From contig JBDRIW010000029.1 in NCBI GenBank assembly GCA_043815465.1, forward strand, positions 1 to 26,746: a stretch of 26,746 nucleotides of DNA, given 5' to 3'. Shown here piece by piece: positions 1 to 6,541 of the stretch. The position numbers and the translations under genes were made by a program. Below the pieces are notes generated by a model. It had not been told where the DNA came from. It saw nothing but the letters and a program-made list of their open reading frames with translations, and did not search any database. How positions within the stretch are numbered: the first letter of the stretch is position 1; every line of letters begins with the position of its first letter. This DNA is from JBAZFF01 sp043815465 (lineage in GTDB: Bacteria > Patescibacteriota > Minisyncoccia > Minisyncoccales > RBG-13-42-11).

Positions 1-1
1 A

Positions 2-61
2 TTGAAAGGAATTTGTCCTGTTTGTGGAACTGGAATGTTCAGGATTTTAGGCAAAGCTTAA
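2..61 (+). CDS. C-terminal end of a small zinc-ribbon protein, DUF5679-like (partial)
   Basis: Only the last 19 codons and a TAA stop are visible; the gene begins left of the window. The tail reads LKGICPVCGTGMFRILGKA. It contains a CPVCG zinc knuckle followed by a basic Phe-Arg-Ile-Leu-Gly-Lys end. From family knowledge, this resembles the tail of DUF5679 mini-proteins, which carry two CxxC knuckles and are common in Candidate Phyla Radiation genomes. The first knuckle would lie outside the window. The molecular role is unknown. A 17-bp inverted repeat follows directly and then tRNA-Ile. Confidence 0.6.
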   Translation: MKGICPVCGTGMFRILGKA

Positions 62-80
62 AAGATTTTTTAAAATCTTA

Positions 81-115
81 TCAAAATTAATCCCGCGACG
101 CGGGATTAATTTTGA
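81..115 (+). terminator. Perfect 17-bp inverted repeat after the zinc-ribbon gene
   Basis: The arms 81-97 and 99-115 are exactly complementary around a single central A. The core is CCCGCG/CGCGGG and the outer stem is A/T-rich, so a TTTT run falls inside the 3' arm. It lies 20 nt after the stop of the upstream gene and 3 nt before tRNA-Ile. It probably terminates the upstream gene. No T tract follows the stem, so a role in tRNA 5' processing is also possible. Confidence 0.55.
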
Positions 116-118
116 GAA

Positions 119-190
119 GGGCGTGTAGTTCACCGGTAGAACGCTTCACTGATAATGAAGAAGTAGAAGGTTCGACTCCTTCCACGCCCA
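119..190 (+). tRNA. tRNA-Ile (anticodon GAU)
   Basis: The cloverleaf is complete. The acceptor stem is GGGCGTG/CACGCCC with discriminator A190. The anticodon stem CTTCA/TGAAG encloses the loop CTGATAA, giving anticodon GAT. The T stem GAAGG/CCTTC encloses a canonical TTCGACT loop. CCA is not encoded. It stands 23 nt before tRNA-Ala. This Ile-Ala pair normally sits between 16S and 23S rRNA genes, but here a protein gene separates it from the 23S. Confidence 0.95.
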
Positions 191-213
191 CTCGACTCGT
201 CTTAATTTTGTTC

Positions 214-284
214 GGGCCTATAGTTTAATGGTAGAACACCGCATTTGCAATGCGGAAATAGCAGTCCGATTCTGCTTAGGTCCA
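214..284 (+). tRNA. tRNA-Ala (anticodon UGC)
   Basis: The acceptor stem GGGCCTA/TAGGTCC contains the G3-U70 wobble that identifies alanine tRNAs. The anticodon stem CCGCA/TGCGG encloses TTTGCAA, giving anticodon TGC. The T stem AGCAG/CTGCT encloses TCCGATT, so position 55 is C rather than the nearly universal U. The variable loop is only 4 nt. CCA is not encoded and the discriminator is A284. Confidence 0.93.
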
Positions 285-291
285 CAAGAAT

Positions 292-321
292 TTGGTACTG
301 AGTTTATTTTTGTGATATAAT
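292..321 (+). promoter_or_regulatory. Promoter for the MscS-like gene
   Basis: TTGGTA (292-297) and a perfect TATAAT (316-321) are separated by 18 nt. A TG one base upstream of the -10 makes it an extended -10 promoter. Transcription should start near 328, giving a leader of about 42 nt before the ATG at 370. No clear Shine-Dalgarno sequence is visible in that leader. Confidence 0.65.
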
Positions 322-369
322 TAATCTGTAATTAAAGGTCGAGAAATTAAGAATTAAAATTATTTTATT

Positions 370-1038
370 ATGTTAGAAATTTTACTTGATTCATTGACGC
401 AAATTTGGCAGAGCTTTATTGAGTTCTTACCGACATTATTGGCATCTTTAATTGTTTTCATTGTAGGCTGGTTGATTGCTATATTCTTGGGCAAAATGGT
501 TAACCGAATGATAAAAGCTATAAAACTTGATCTGCTTTTAGAAAGGCTTAATTTTCAGAAAGCATTAGCCAAAGCAAGATTAAAATTGGACTCTCCGAAG
601 TTTTTTGAAGAACTTGTAAAATGGTTTTTCATTATCGTTTTCTTAATGACAGCAGTTGAGATTTTAGGATTAGTAGAGGTAACTCTGTTTTTAAAGGGCA
701 TCCTTTATTACATACCTAATGTTGTGATTGCCGCTATCATGCTTTTGGCCGCAGCTATTGTTGCGAAGTTTATGCAGAAATTAGTGAAAGCCAGTGCTGA
801 TACTGCCGGCCTTTCATCAGCAAATGCGATTTCCGGAGTTGTGAAGTGGGCAATTTTGATTTTCGGTTTTGTAATTGCTTTAACCCAATTAGGAATTGCC
901 GCAGCTTTAATCCAGACAATCATTATTGGAATTATTGCTATGATTACGATTGCAGGCGGTCTTGCATTCGGCCTAGGAGGAAAGGATCTGGCAGCTAATA
1001 TTCTGGACAAAATTAGGCAGGATTTAAGCGATAGATAG
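370..1038 (+). CDS. MscS-related conserved-TM-helix membrane protein
   Basis: This 222-residue protein is strongly hydrophobic, with membrane segments at about 20-42, 84-103, 113-135, 157-177 and 180-203. It ends in a Gly-rich pore-like motif, GLAFGLGGKDLAANIL (197-212), which resembles the pore-lining helix of small-conductance mechanosensitive channels and the 'conserved TM helix' repeats of CmpX-like proteins. It lacks the cytoplasmic beta and alpha/beta domains of full-length MscS, so a role as a minimal osmotic channel is inferred only. The gene has its own promoter and lies between the tRNA pair and the 23S promoter. Its G+C content looks a little higher than that of the wall genes downstream. 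Confidence 0.75.
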   Translation: MLEILLDSLTQIWQSFIEFLPTLLASLIVFIVGWLIAIFLGKMVNRMIKAIKLDLLLERLNFQKALAKARLKLDSPKFFEELVKWFFIIVFLMTAVEILGLVEVTLFLKGILYYIPNVVIAAIMLLAAAIVAKFMQKLVKASADTAGLSSANAISGVVKWAILIFGFVIALTQLGIAAALIQTIIIGIIAMITIAGGLAFGLGGKDLAANILDKIRQDLSDR

Positions 1039-1049
1039 TAATAGAGGAC

Positions 1050-1078
1050 TTGACACGCGATTTTTTACCATTTACAAT
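1050..1078 (+). promoter_or_regulatory. Strong promoter of the 23S-5S rRNA unit
   Basis: The -35 is a perfect TTGACA (1050-1055), the spacer is 17 nt, and the -10 is TACAAT (1073-1078). Transcription should start near 1085, about 200 nt before the 23S 5' end. It begins 12 nt after the stop codon of the MscS-like gene. Confidence 0.75.
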
Positions 1079-1130
1079 GGTAGTGTTGTTAGTTTATATG
1101 AGAAAAAACCAAAAACAATTTATAAAAAAG

Positions 1131-1193
1131 AGCGGTTGATAAAACCAGGTATTTTCATACCCGTGGATGTCAAACCGCTAAAAGCGGTTTTTT
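1131..1193 (+). promoter_or_regulatory. Attenuator-like leader with two mutually exclusive stems upstream of 23S
   Basis: AGCGGTT (1131-1137) can pair with AACCGCT (1173-1179). The same AAACCGCT (1172-1179) can instead pair with AGCGGTTT (1183-1190) around an AAA loop. The second form, followed by six T residues (1188-1193), is a complete intrinsic terminator. Between the two outer segments lies a small hairpin, GGTATTTTCATACC. The arrangement matches the anti-terminator/terminator logic of attenuators. It could also simply end MscS-gene transcripts, but it lies downstream of the rRNA promoter, so rRNA transcription has to pass it. Confidence 0.55.
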
Positions 1194-1198
1194 CAATC

Positions 1199-1220
1199 CT
1201 GAACTTTGAAAATTGAATAT
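1199..1220 (+). promoter_or_regulatory. boxA-like element in the pre-23S leader
   Basis: The segment around ACTTTGAAAATTGAATA resembles the CTTTGAAAACT-type boxA found in many bacterial 16S-23S spacers, where the NusB-S10 antitermination complex loads. It lies between the terminator-like hairpin and the 23S processing stem. The identification rests on similarity only. Confidence 0.45.
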
Positions 1221-1802
1221 GTATAGCAAGTAATAAAAGTAATAATAAGTAGTAGTATCTATAAATTGCCAGCTATATTAAGCAGGTTATATATTAAGGG
1301 TGTATGGTGGATGCCTTGACATTAGAAGACGAAGAAGGACGTGGCGTAACTGCGATAAGCCTCGGGGAGGTGTGTAGCGACCTTAGATCCGGGGATGTCC
1401 GAATGGGGAAACCCAATATAGTGATAAACTATATTATCCCGACTTTATTGTTGGGAGGTGAACTCGGCGAAGTAAAACATTTCAGTAGCCGGAGGAACAG
1501 AGAAAAACTTTATTCCCCAAGTAGTGGCGAGCGAAAAGGGAAGAGCCCAAACCTGATGGTCCCGCATTTGTGGGATTATTAGGGGTAGTAAGATAGTGAC
1601 GTCGGGAGAAATCCCGGGGAGTGAACACAAAACTAAGACTTCCTTAGTTGAAAGGGATGGAAAGCCCTACCGAAGAAGGTAATAGTCCTGTAAGCGAAAA
1701 GGGTCTTATACTCCTAGTCATTAATCTTGAGTACCGCGAGAACATGCAGTCTCGCGGGAATCATCCTGAACTATCTAGGAAAGGCTAAATACTTCTAATG
1801 AT

Positions 1803-1841
<39 letters not shown>

Positions 1842-3113
1842 GCCCGACAAGGGCAGTGAAATAGTACCTGAAATCATACACTTACAAAGAGTCGGAGCCC
1901 CGCATTGGCGGGGTGACGGCGTGCTTTTTGCAGAACGAACCAACGAGTTTACCGTAGACTGTTTTGTCTAAGTCCGTAAAGGACGGAGGCGTAGGGAAAC
2001 CGAGTGTTAATAGCGCGTTTTATAACAGTATGCGTAAGACCCGAAGCCAGGTGAGCTACCCATGGCCAGGATGAACCCCGATGAAAATCGGGGGGAGGTC
2101 CGAACCCATCGGCCGTGCAATACCGTGGGATGAGCTGTGGGTTGGAGTGAAAAGCTAATCGAACCTGGTAATAGCTGGTTCTCCTCGAAATATGTTTAGG
2201 CATAGCCTCTTATTTTTCTCCTTAGGGGTAGAGCACTAAATGGGCTGAGGTGGCGCAAGCCTACTCACTCAATTAAACTCCGAATACTAAGACAGATAAT
2301 AAGGGAGTAAGACTGTGGGGGCTAAGCTCCATAGTCAAAAGGGAAACAGCCCAGATCGTCATCTAAGGTCCCAAAACTAAGTTAAGTGGGAAAAGAAGTG
2401 CCTCGTCTTATACAGATGGGATGTTGGCTTAGAAGTAGCCATCATTTAAAGAGTGTGTAATAACTCACCATTCTATTTATGACGAAGTGCGCTGAAAATG
2501 TAACGGGGCTCAAACTTAGTACCGAAGATACGAATTTCTCTCCGATTTATCGGAGAGGAGTGGTAGAGGAGCATTTCTTGTGCTGTGAAGTCATTTCGTG
2601 AGGAATGGTGGAGCGCAAGGAAGAGAGAATGTTGGTATGAGTAACCGCAAGTCTGATGCGAAATCAGACCACCGAAAGCCCAAGGATTCCTTGGCAATGT
2701 AAATCAACCAAGGGTTAGGCGGGCCTAAGGCAATCCCGAAAGGGGTAGTCGATGGACAGTCGGTTAATATTCCGACCCTTCTGTATTTTTTTATGGAGTG
2801 ACGGAGTTTAGTAGATAGGGCAGATTATTGGATTTTTGTCTGTATATTAAGAAGCTAGGCTAGGTAAATCCGGTTTAGAATACTTCAAGATATGCAGGAA
2901 GTTTCGATTTCGATCGGGATTACCCTATTGAGCAGACTTCCAAGAAAAACTTCTAAAATAAGAATACAGGATCCGTACCGCAAACCGACACAGGTGGGCA
3001 GGGCGAGAAGCCCAAGGTGAACGGGTTAACCCTCGTTAAGGAACTCGGCAAAATAGCGGCCGTAAGTTCGCAATAAGGCCTTCCCCCGCTTAGCGGGGGA
3101 CGCAGCTAAAGAT

Positions 3114-3144
<31 letters not shown>

Positions 3145-3947
3145 CCTGCTAACTCGTAAGAGGATGTATAGGGGCTGACACTTGACCAGTGCTGGAAGGT
3201 TAATAGTGGGGGTGTCTCGACCTTGCGTCGGGATGCTCACTGCTTGAAGCCCCAGTGAACGTCGGCGATAACTATAATCGTCCTAAGGTACCGAAATTCC
3301 TTGGCATGTAAGTTATGTCCTGCAGGAAAAGTGTAACGACTGGAGAACTGTCTCAACGAGGAGCCCGGTGAAAATGCAGTGTCAGTGAAGATGCTGACTA
3401 CCTGCGACAAGACGAAAAGACCCCAGGAGCTTTACTATAACTTGGTATTGTTTTAATGTTTTTGATGCGTAGCGTAGACGGTAGGATTTGAAGGTTGCCT
3501 CTCGGGGCGGCTGGATCCGACAATGAAACACCGTTCTTTAAAAATGTTAAAACTAACCCCTCCGCAACGGAGAGGGACAGTGCCAGGCGGGTAGTTTTAG
3601 TGGGGCGCTAGCCTCCTAAAGAGTAACGGAGGCGTTTATTAAGGTCGACTAGCTCCGGATGGAAATCGGAGTGATAGTGTAAAGGCAAAAGTCGGCTTTA
3701 CTGCAAGACTGACAGGTCGCGCAGTTGCGAAAGCAGAACTTAGTGAACCGACTCTGGTTAATAGAATCGGAGAAGATCATCGGACAAAAGCTACCCTGGG
3801 GATAACAGGCTGGTAGGCGCTAAGAGTTCATATCGACGCGTCTGTTCGGCACCTCGATGTCGGCTCATCTCATCCTGGAGGTGGAGAAGCTTCCAAGGGT
3901 TTGGCTGTTCGCCAATTAAAGAGATACGTGAGCTGGGTTCAGACCGT

Positions 3948-4636
3948 CAACAAAGAACCAAGACATTGAGTACACACGGCGGCTTTCTGCAGTAATGCAG
4001 ATTGAAAAATCGACTCATATCGGTGAAATCCTAATTTGACTTTCAACCTGTCATATGTTAGGATAATACCGAGGGAAGTTGTATATGTTAAATCAAACTA
4101 AAAAAGCTTATCTTGCAGGATTTCTTGATGGAGATGGAAGTATTTATGTGAGACTTAAACCAAATTAAAGTTATAGATATGGTTTTCAAATAGCTCCATA
4201 CATAGTGCTTTTTCAGTCTCAAAAAGATAGAAAGAATTTCGAAAAAATTTGTCTAATAATTAAACTAGGACATTTAAGAGTGCGTAAAGATGGGATTCTG
4301 GAATATATTATCAGTAAGAAAGATGCACTTTATAAATTTCTAGAGATAGTAAAACCATTCACAATTCTTAAAAAGGAACAAGTGAAGTTAATGCTAGAAA
4401 TTTTAGACAAAAAAGATAAAGTTAAAAATAAAAAAGATTTTAACAAACTTGCAAGTTTGATTGATCGTTTTAGAGATTTAAATTATTCTAAAAAACGTAA
4501 AAAACATATATTAACCCCGTAGAGACTTAGCTTTTTAAAAGCTGGATGGAAGTATTCTTCCATAACACGTCGATCTCCTAAATTAATATTTAGGATGGTG
4601 GTATAGTCCAATCATTTAGTAATAAGTGGAAATTAG
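3948..4636 (+). mobile_element. Group I intron at 23S position 2593 (I-CreI site)
   Basis: The 689-nt insertion interrupts a highly conserved part of the 23S. The 5' exon ends in U (CAGACCGT) and the intron ends in G4636, as group I introns require. Near the 3' end lie an R-like element, GTAGAGACTTAG (4519-4530), and an S-like element, GTATAGTCC (4601-4609), whose GACT/AGTC parts can form P7. Between them are hairpins AGCTTTT/AAAAGCT, TGGAAG/CTTCCA and CCTAAAT/ATTTAGG. Two extra hairpins between R and S suggest subgroup IA. The position equals the site of the Chlamydomonas chloroplast intron that carries I-CreI. An endonuclease frame lies between the 5' core and R. Confidence 0.9.
4085..4522 (+). 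pseudogene. I-CreI-like LAGLIDADG homing endonuclease, broken by one nonsense codon
   Basis: Reading from ATG 4085, the frame gives a LAGLIDADG motif (YLAGFLDGDGSI, residues 9-20) and then KPN followed by TAA at 4166-4168. It continues in the same frame for another 117 codons to TAG at 4520-4522. The continuation matches I-CreI in layout: SYRYGFQ corresponds to SYKFKHQ, and later parts correspond to its DNA-binding strands and C-terminal helices. I recall I-CreI as KPNQSYKF here, so the stop falls exactly at the Gln26 equivalent; CAA to TAA is a single C-to-T change. The catalytic Asp (I-CreI Asp20) is kept as Asp17. The first 27 residues alone cannot be active, and a GTG at 4205 could start only a fragment without the motif. 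The stop codon overlaps the R element of the intron core. Confidence 0.85.
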
Positions 4637-4973
4637 CGTGAGACAGGTTGGTCCCTTTCTACCGCAGGCGTTGAATTTTGAGGAGAGTCTTTCGTAGTAC
4701 GAGAGGACCCGAAAGAACTGACCTCTGGTGTACCAGTTGTTCTGCCAAGAGCATCGCTGGGTAGCTAAGTCGGGAACTGATAAGTGCTGAAAGCATCTAA
4801 GCACGAAGCAGACTCCAAGATAAGAATTCTTAGATTTCCCGCAGACTACGGGATTGATAGGCTACAAGTGTAAGCCCCGTGAGGGGTTCAGCTGAGTAGT
4901 ACTAATAAATCATTTTATTTTATTTACTTGCTCTCCAATATTTTGGGAAGTAGAATTTGGATTGAAAAGACGT

Positions 4974-5087
4974 TGAAATGGCGGTTATACTGGATTTGTT
5001 CCACCTGTTCCCATTTCGAACACAGAAGTGAAATAGTTCAAGGCCGATGATAGTCCTTAGGGGCAAAAGTAGGTAGCTGCCATTTCA
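4974..5087 (+). rRNA. rrf: 5S ribosomal RNA
   Basis: The 114-nt gene has the conserved CCACCTGTTCCCATTTCGAACACAG-type core (loop B/helix III region, 5022-5046), GAAGTGAAA, and a 3' strand CTGCCATTTCA that pairs with TGAAATGGCGG at the 5' end. It lies about 50 nt after the 23S. The terminal helix is extended outward by AAAAGACG (4965-4972) and CGTCTTTT (5089-5096), so the precursor ends in a stem running into a T tract. Confidence 0.93.
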
Positions 5088-5088
5088 G

Positions 5089-5097
5089 CGTCTTTTT
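5089..5097 (+). terminator. Terminator formed by the extended 5S terminal helix
   Basis: CGTCTTTTT pairs with AAAAGACG at 4965-4972 and ends in five T residues. The folded 5S rRNA therefore forms the loop of its own terminator-like stem. A second hairpin follows at once. Confidence 0.5.
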
Positions 5098-5107
5098 ATT
5101 CAACAAC

Positions 5108-5139
5108 AAAAAAACCACCCTTTTCAGGATGGCTTTTTT
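5108..5139. terminator. Bidirectional intrinsic terminator between 5S and the convergent acidic-protein gene
   Basis: The stem CCACCC (5115-5120)/GGATGG (5127-5132), with one C-A mismatch and a TTTTCA loop, is flanked by an A run on the left (5108-5114) and six T residues on the right (5134-5139). It can end rRNA transcripts on the plus strand and the acidic-protein gene on the minus strand. Confidence 0.75.
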
Positions 5140-5150
5140 GTTTGTTTTAT

Positions 5151-5279
5151 TTATTCTTCGTCATCATCGTCTACTCCCCAGTCGCCAGAGAAATTTTCGT
5201 CTATTTCGTCATCTTCTTCCTCTTCTTCTGTTTCTTCATCTTCACAAATAGGAGAGATGTATTTTGTATCTTGTGTCAT
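5151..5279 (-). CDS. Small, highly acidic protein (42 residues)
   Basis: On the minus strand, ATG at 5279-5277 opens a 42-codon frame ending TAA at 5153-5151. About half of the residues are Asp or Glu: a Glu-rich run (residues 13-22), then DDEIDENFSGDWGVDDDDEE. There is one Cys (residue 12) and one Trp. I recognise no family. Support for a real gene is a consensus promoter upstream on the same strand (TTGACA-16-TATAAT) and a terminator directly after the stop. The leader is about 80-90 nt with no obvious Shine-Dalgarno. A nucleic-acid mimic or a cation- or ribosome-associated role is conceivable from composition alone. Acidic low-complexity frames can also be spurious, but the flanking signals argue against that. 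Confidence 0.6.
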   Translation of the reverse strand: MTQDTKYISPICEDEETEEEEEDDEIDENFSGDWGVDDDDEE

Positions 5280-5368
5280 GATTAATTTAAGACAATTAAA
5301 ATGAAATTGTCCGACCTTTAATGTTAATTAGTTAAGAATTTAGCTTATAAATCATTAGCTACTAAATC

Positions 5369-5396
5369 ATTATATCTATCCCAAAACCTCTGTCAA
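5369..5396 (-). promoter_or_regulatory. Consensus promoter for the acidic-protein gene
   Basis: Read on the minus strand, TTGACA (5396-5391), a 16-nt spacer and TATAAT (5374-5369). Both hexamers are perfect. The -35 lies over the -35 region of the divergent mreC promoter. Confidence 0.75.
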
Positions 5397-5419
5397 GGGG
5401 TCTAAATATGTGATAAAAT
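5391..5419 (+). promoter_or_regulatory. Promoter of mreC, predicted leaderless
   Basis: An extended -10, TGA-TAAAAT (5411-5419), ends 6 nt before the ATG at 5426. The predicted start of transcription is therefore the A of the start codon. The -35 is weak (TGTCAA, 17-nt spacer) and is superimposed on the perfect minus-strand -35. Confidence 0.6.
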
Positions 5420-5425
5420 CATTTA

Positions 5426-6220
5426 ATGAGGAAACTTTTTGTCTTAAAATATATTGTTATTTTTAGCTTAATTTTAGTTGTTTTTGTTGTTTTTAATCTA
5501 ACTGGATTTTCTGGAAAGATAAAGAATTCTTTTTATTCTCTATCTTCTTCATTTCAAGAAACATTGTGGGAATCAGGGAATAATGTTTCTGATTTTTGGA
5601 ATGGATTTTTTAATAGTGAAAAAATAAAACAAGAAATGGATATTCTTCTAGAGGAAAATCAAGAATTATTAAGTCGTTTAGTTGATCTTGAAATGTTAAA
5701 AAAAGAGAACGATTTTTTAAGAAGTGCTATTGAAATAGAAAAGAATAATTCTTTTAAATTACAACCTGTAAGAGTTATAGGAAAAGATATTTCCAGAGAT
5801 TCTATTTTAATAAATAAGGGATCAAAAGATGGTATTTTGTCAGATATGCCAGTAATTACAGTACAAAAGTTATTGGTTGGAAAAATATCTGAAGTATATG
5901 AAAATTTTTCTGAAGTAACTCTTTTAACTAATAAAGATTTTTCTTTAGCTGTCCAAATTTTTGAAAAAGAAATTTATGGAATAGCTAAGGGAAAAGGATC
6001 TCTAGGTCTTTATATTGATTTGATTCCTAAAGAAAAAGAAGTTGTTGTTAAAGATATTGTTTTAACGGCTATTTTAGGAGGAATATTCCCAGAAGGTCTT
6101 TTGATCGGGGAAGTTCTAGAAATTAATAATTCTGATGTGGAATCGTTTCAAAAAGCTATAATTGTTCCATTTTTATCTTTAGAAGAGTTGGATGAATTAT
6201 TAGTTATTAATGATTTTTAA
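5426..6220 (+). CDS. mreC: Rod-shape-determining protein MreC
   Basis: MreC is the bitopic scaffold of the elongasome, linking MreB and MreD to the wall synthases at the periplasmic (extracytoplasmic) side of the membrane. The 264-residue protein has a short basic N-terminus, one membrane helix (about 8-26), a coiled coil (about 65-105) and a beta-rich C-terminal domain. Recognisable MreC signatures are SILINKGSKDGI followed by MPVIT, then GKISEVYENFSEVTLLTN, and a late GGIFPEGLLIGEV. It is followed by mreD with no gap (TAA then ATG) and PBP2, the usual mreC-mreD-mrdA order. mreB is not in the window. The start is supported by a -10 box 6 nt upstream, which implies a leaderless message. Confidence 0.93.
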   Translation: MRKLFVLKYIVIFSLILVVFVVFNLTGFSGKIKNSFYSLSSSFQETLWESGNNVSDFWNGFFNSEKIKQEMDILLEENQELLSRLVDLEMLKKENDFLRSAIEIEKNNSFKLQPVRVIGKDISRDSILINKGSKDGILSDMPVITVQKLLVGKISEVYENFSEVTLLTNKDFSLAVQIFEKEIYGIAKGKGSLGLYIDLIPKEKEVVVKDIVLTAILGGIFPEGLLIGEVLEINNSDVESFQKAIIVPFLSLEELDELLVINDF

Positions 6221-6541
6221 ATGATAAAAAAGTCTTTATTCCTTATTATTTTTATTTATTTTTTGGCATTATTCCAGATTAGTTTTTTGTCTCAATTTAA
6301 TTTTTGGGGGATAGTTCCTAACTATGTTTTATTGTTTGTAATATTTATAAATATTTTTGAAAAGCAAGAAGGGATAATCGGATTAATTTCAGCTTTATTA
6401 GGAGGGATTTTCATGGACATATTTTCTTTTTCTTCTGTTTATTTTTTTGGGTTTTACACAGTTATATTTTTATTAATTTATTTAATAATGAGATTCTTTT
6501 TAAGAAATTATGTTCAAGTTCCGATCATCAAACAAATTTGA
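6221..6541 (+). CDS. mreD: Rod-shape-determining protein MreD (short)
   Basis: This integral membrane partner of MreC has 106 residues, against about 160 in E. coli. Four hydrophobic segments are visible (roughly 5-25, 32-48, 53-72 and 75-95), along with the MreD-like stretch GLISALLGGIFMDIFSFSSVYFFGFYT. The ATG directly follows the mreC stop codon, so translation is probably coupled. Its last 32 nt overlap the start of the PBP2 gene in another frame. The identification rests on position and hydrophobic pattern as much as on residues, because MreD diverges quickly. Confidence 0.82.
   Translation: MIKKSLFLIIFIYFLALFQISFLSQFNFWGIVPNYVLLFVIFINIFEKQEGIIGLISALLGGIFMDIFSFSSVYFFGFYTVIFLLIYLIMRFFLRNYVQVPIIKQI

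Noticed and set aside
1206..1236. A second 23S promoter (TTGAAA with TAATAA)
   Set aside because: The spacer would be 19 nt, and both parts are explained better as a boxA-like element and the 5' arm of the processing stem.
4205..4522. Independent gene starting at GTG 4205
   Set aside because: It is the downstream part of the I-CreI-like frame, in phase with ATG 4085 and separated only by one stop codon. It lacks the LAGLIDADG motif.
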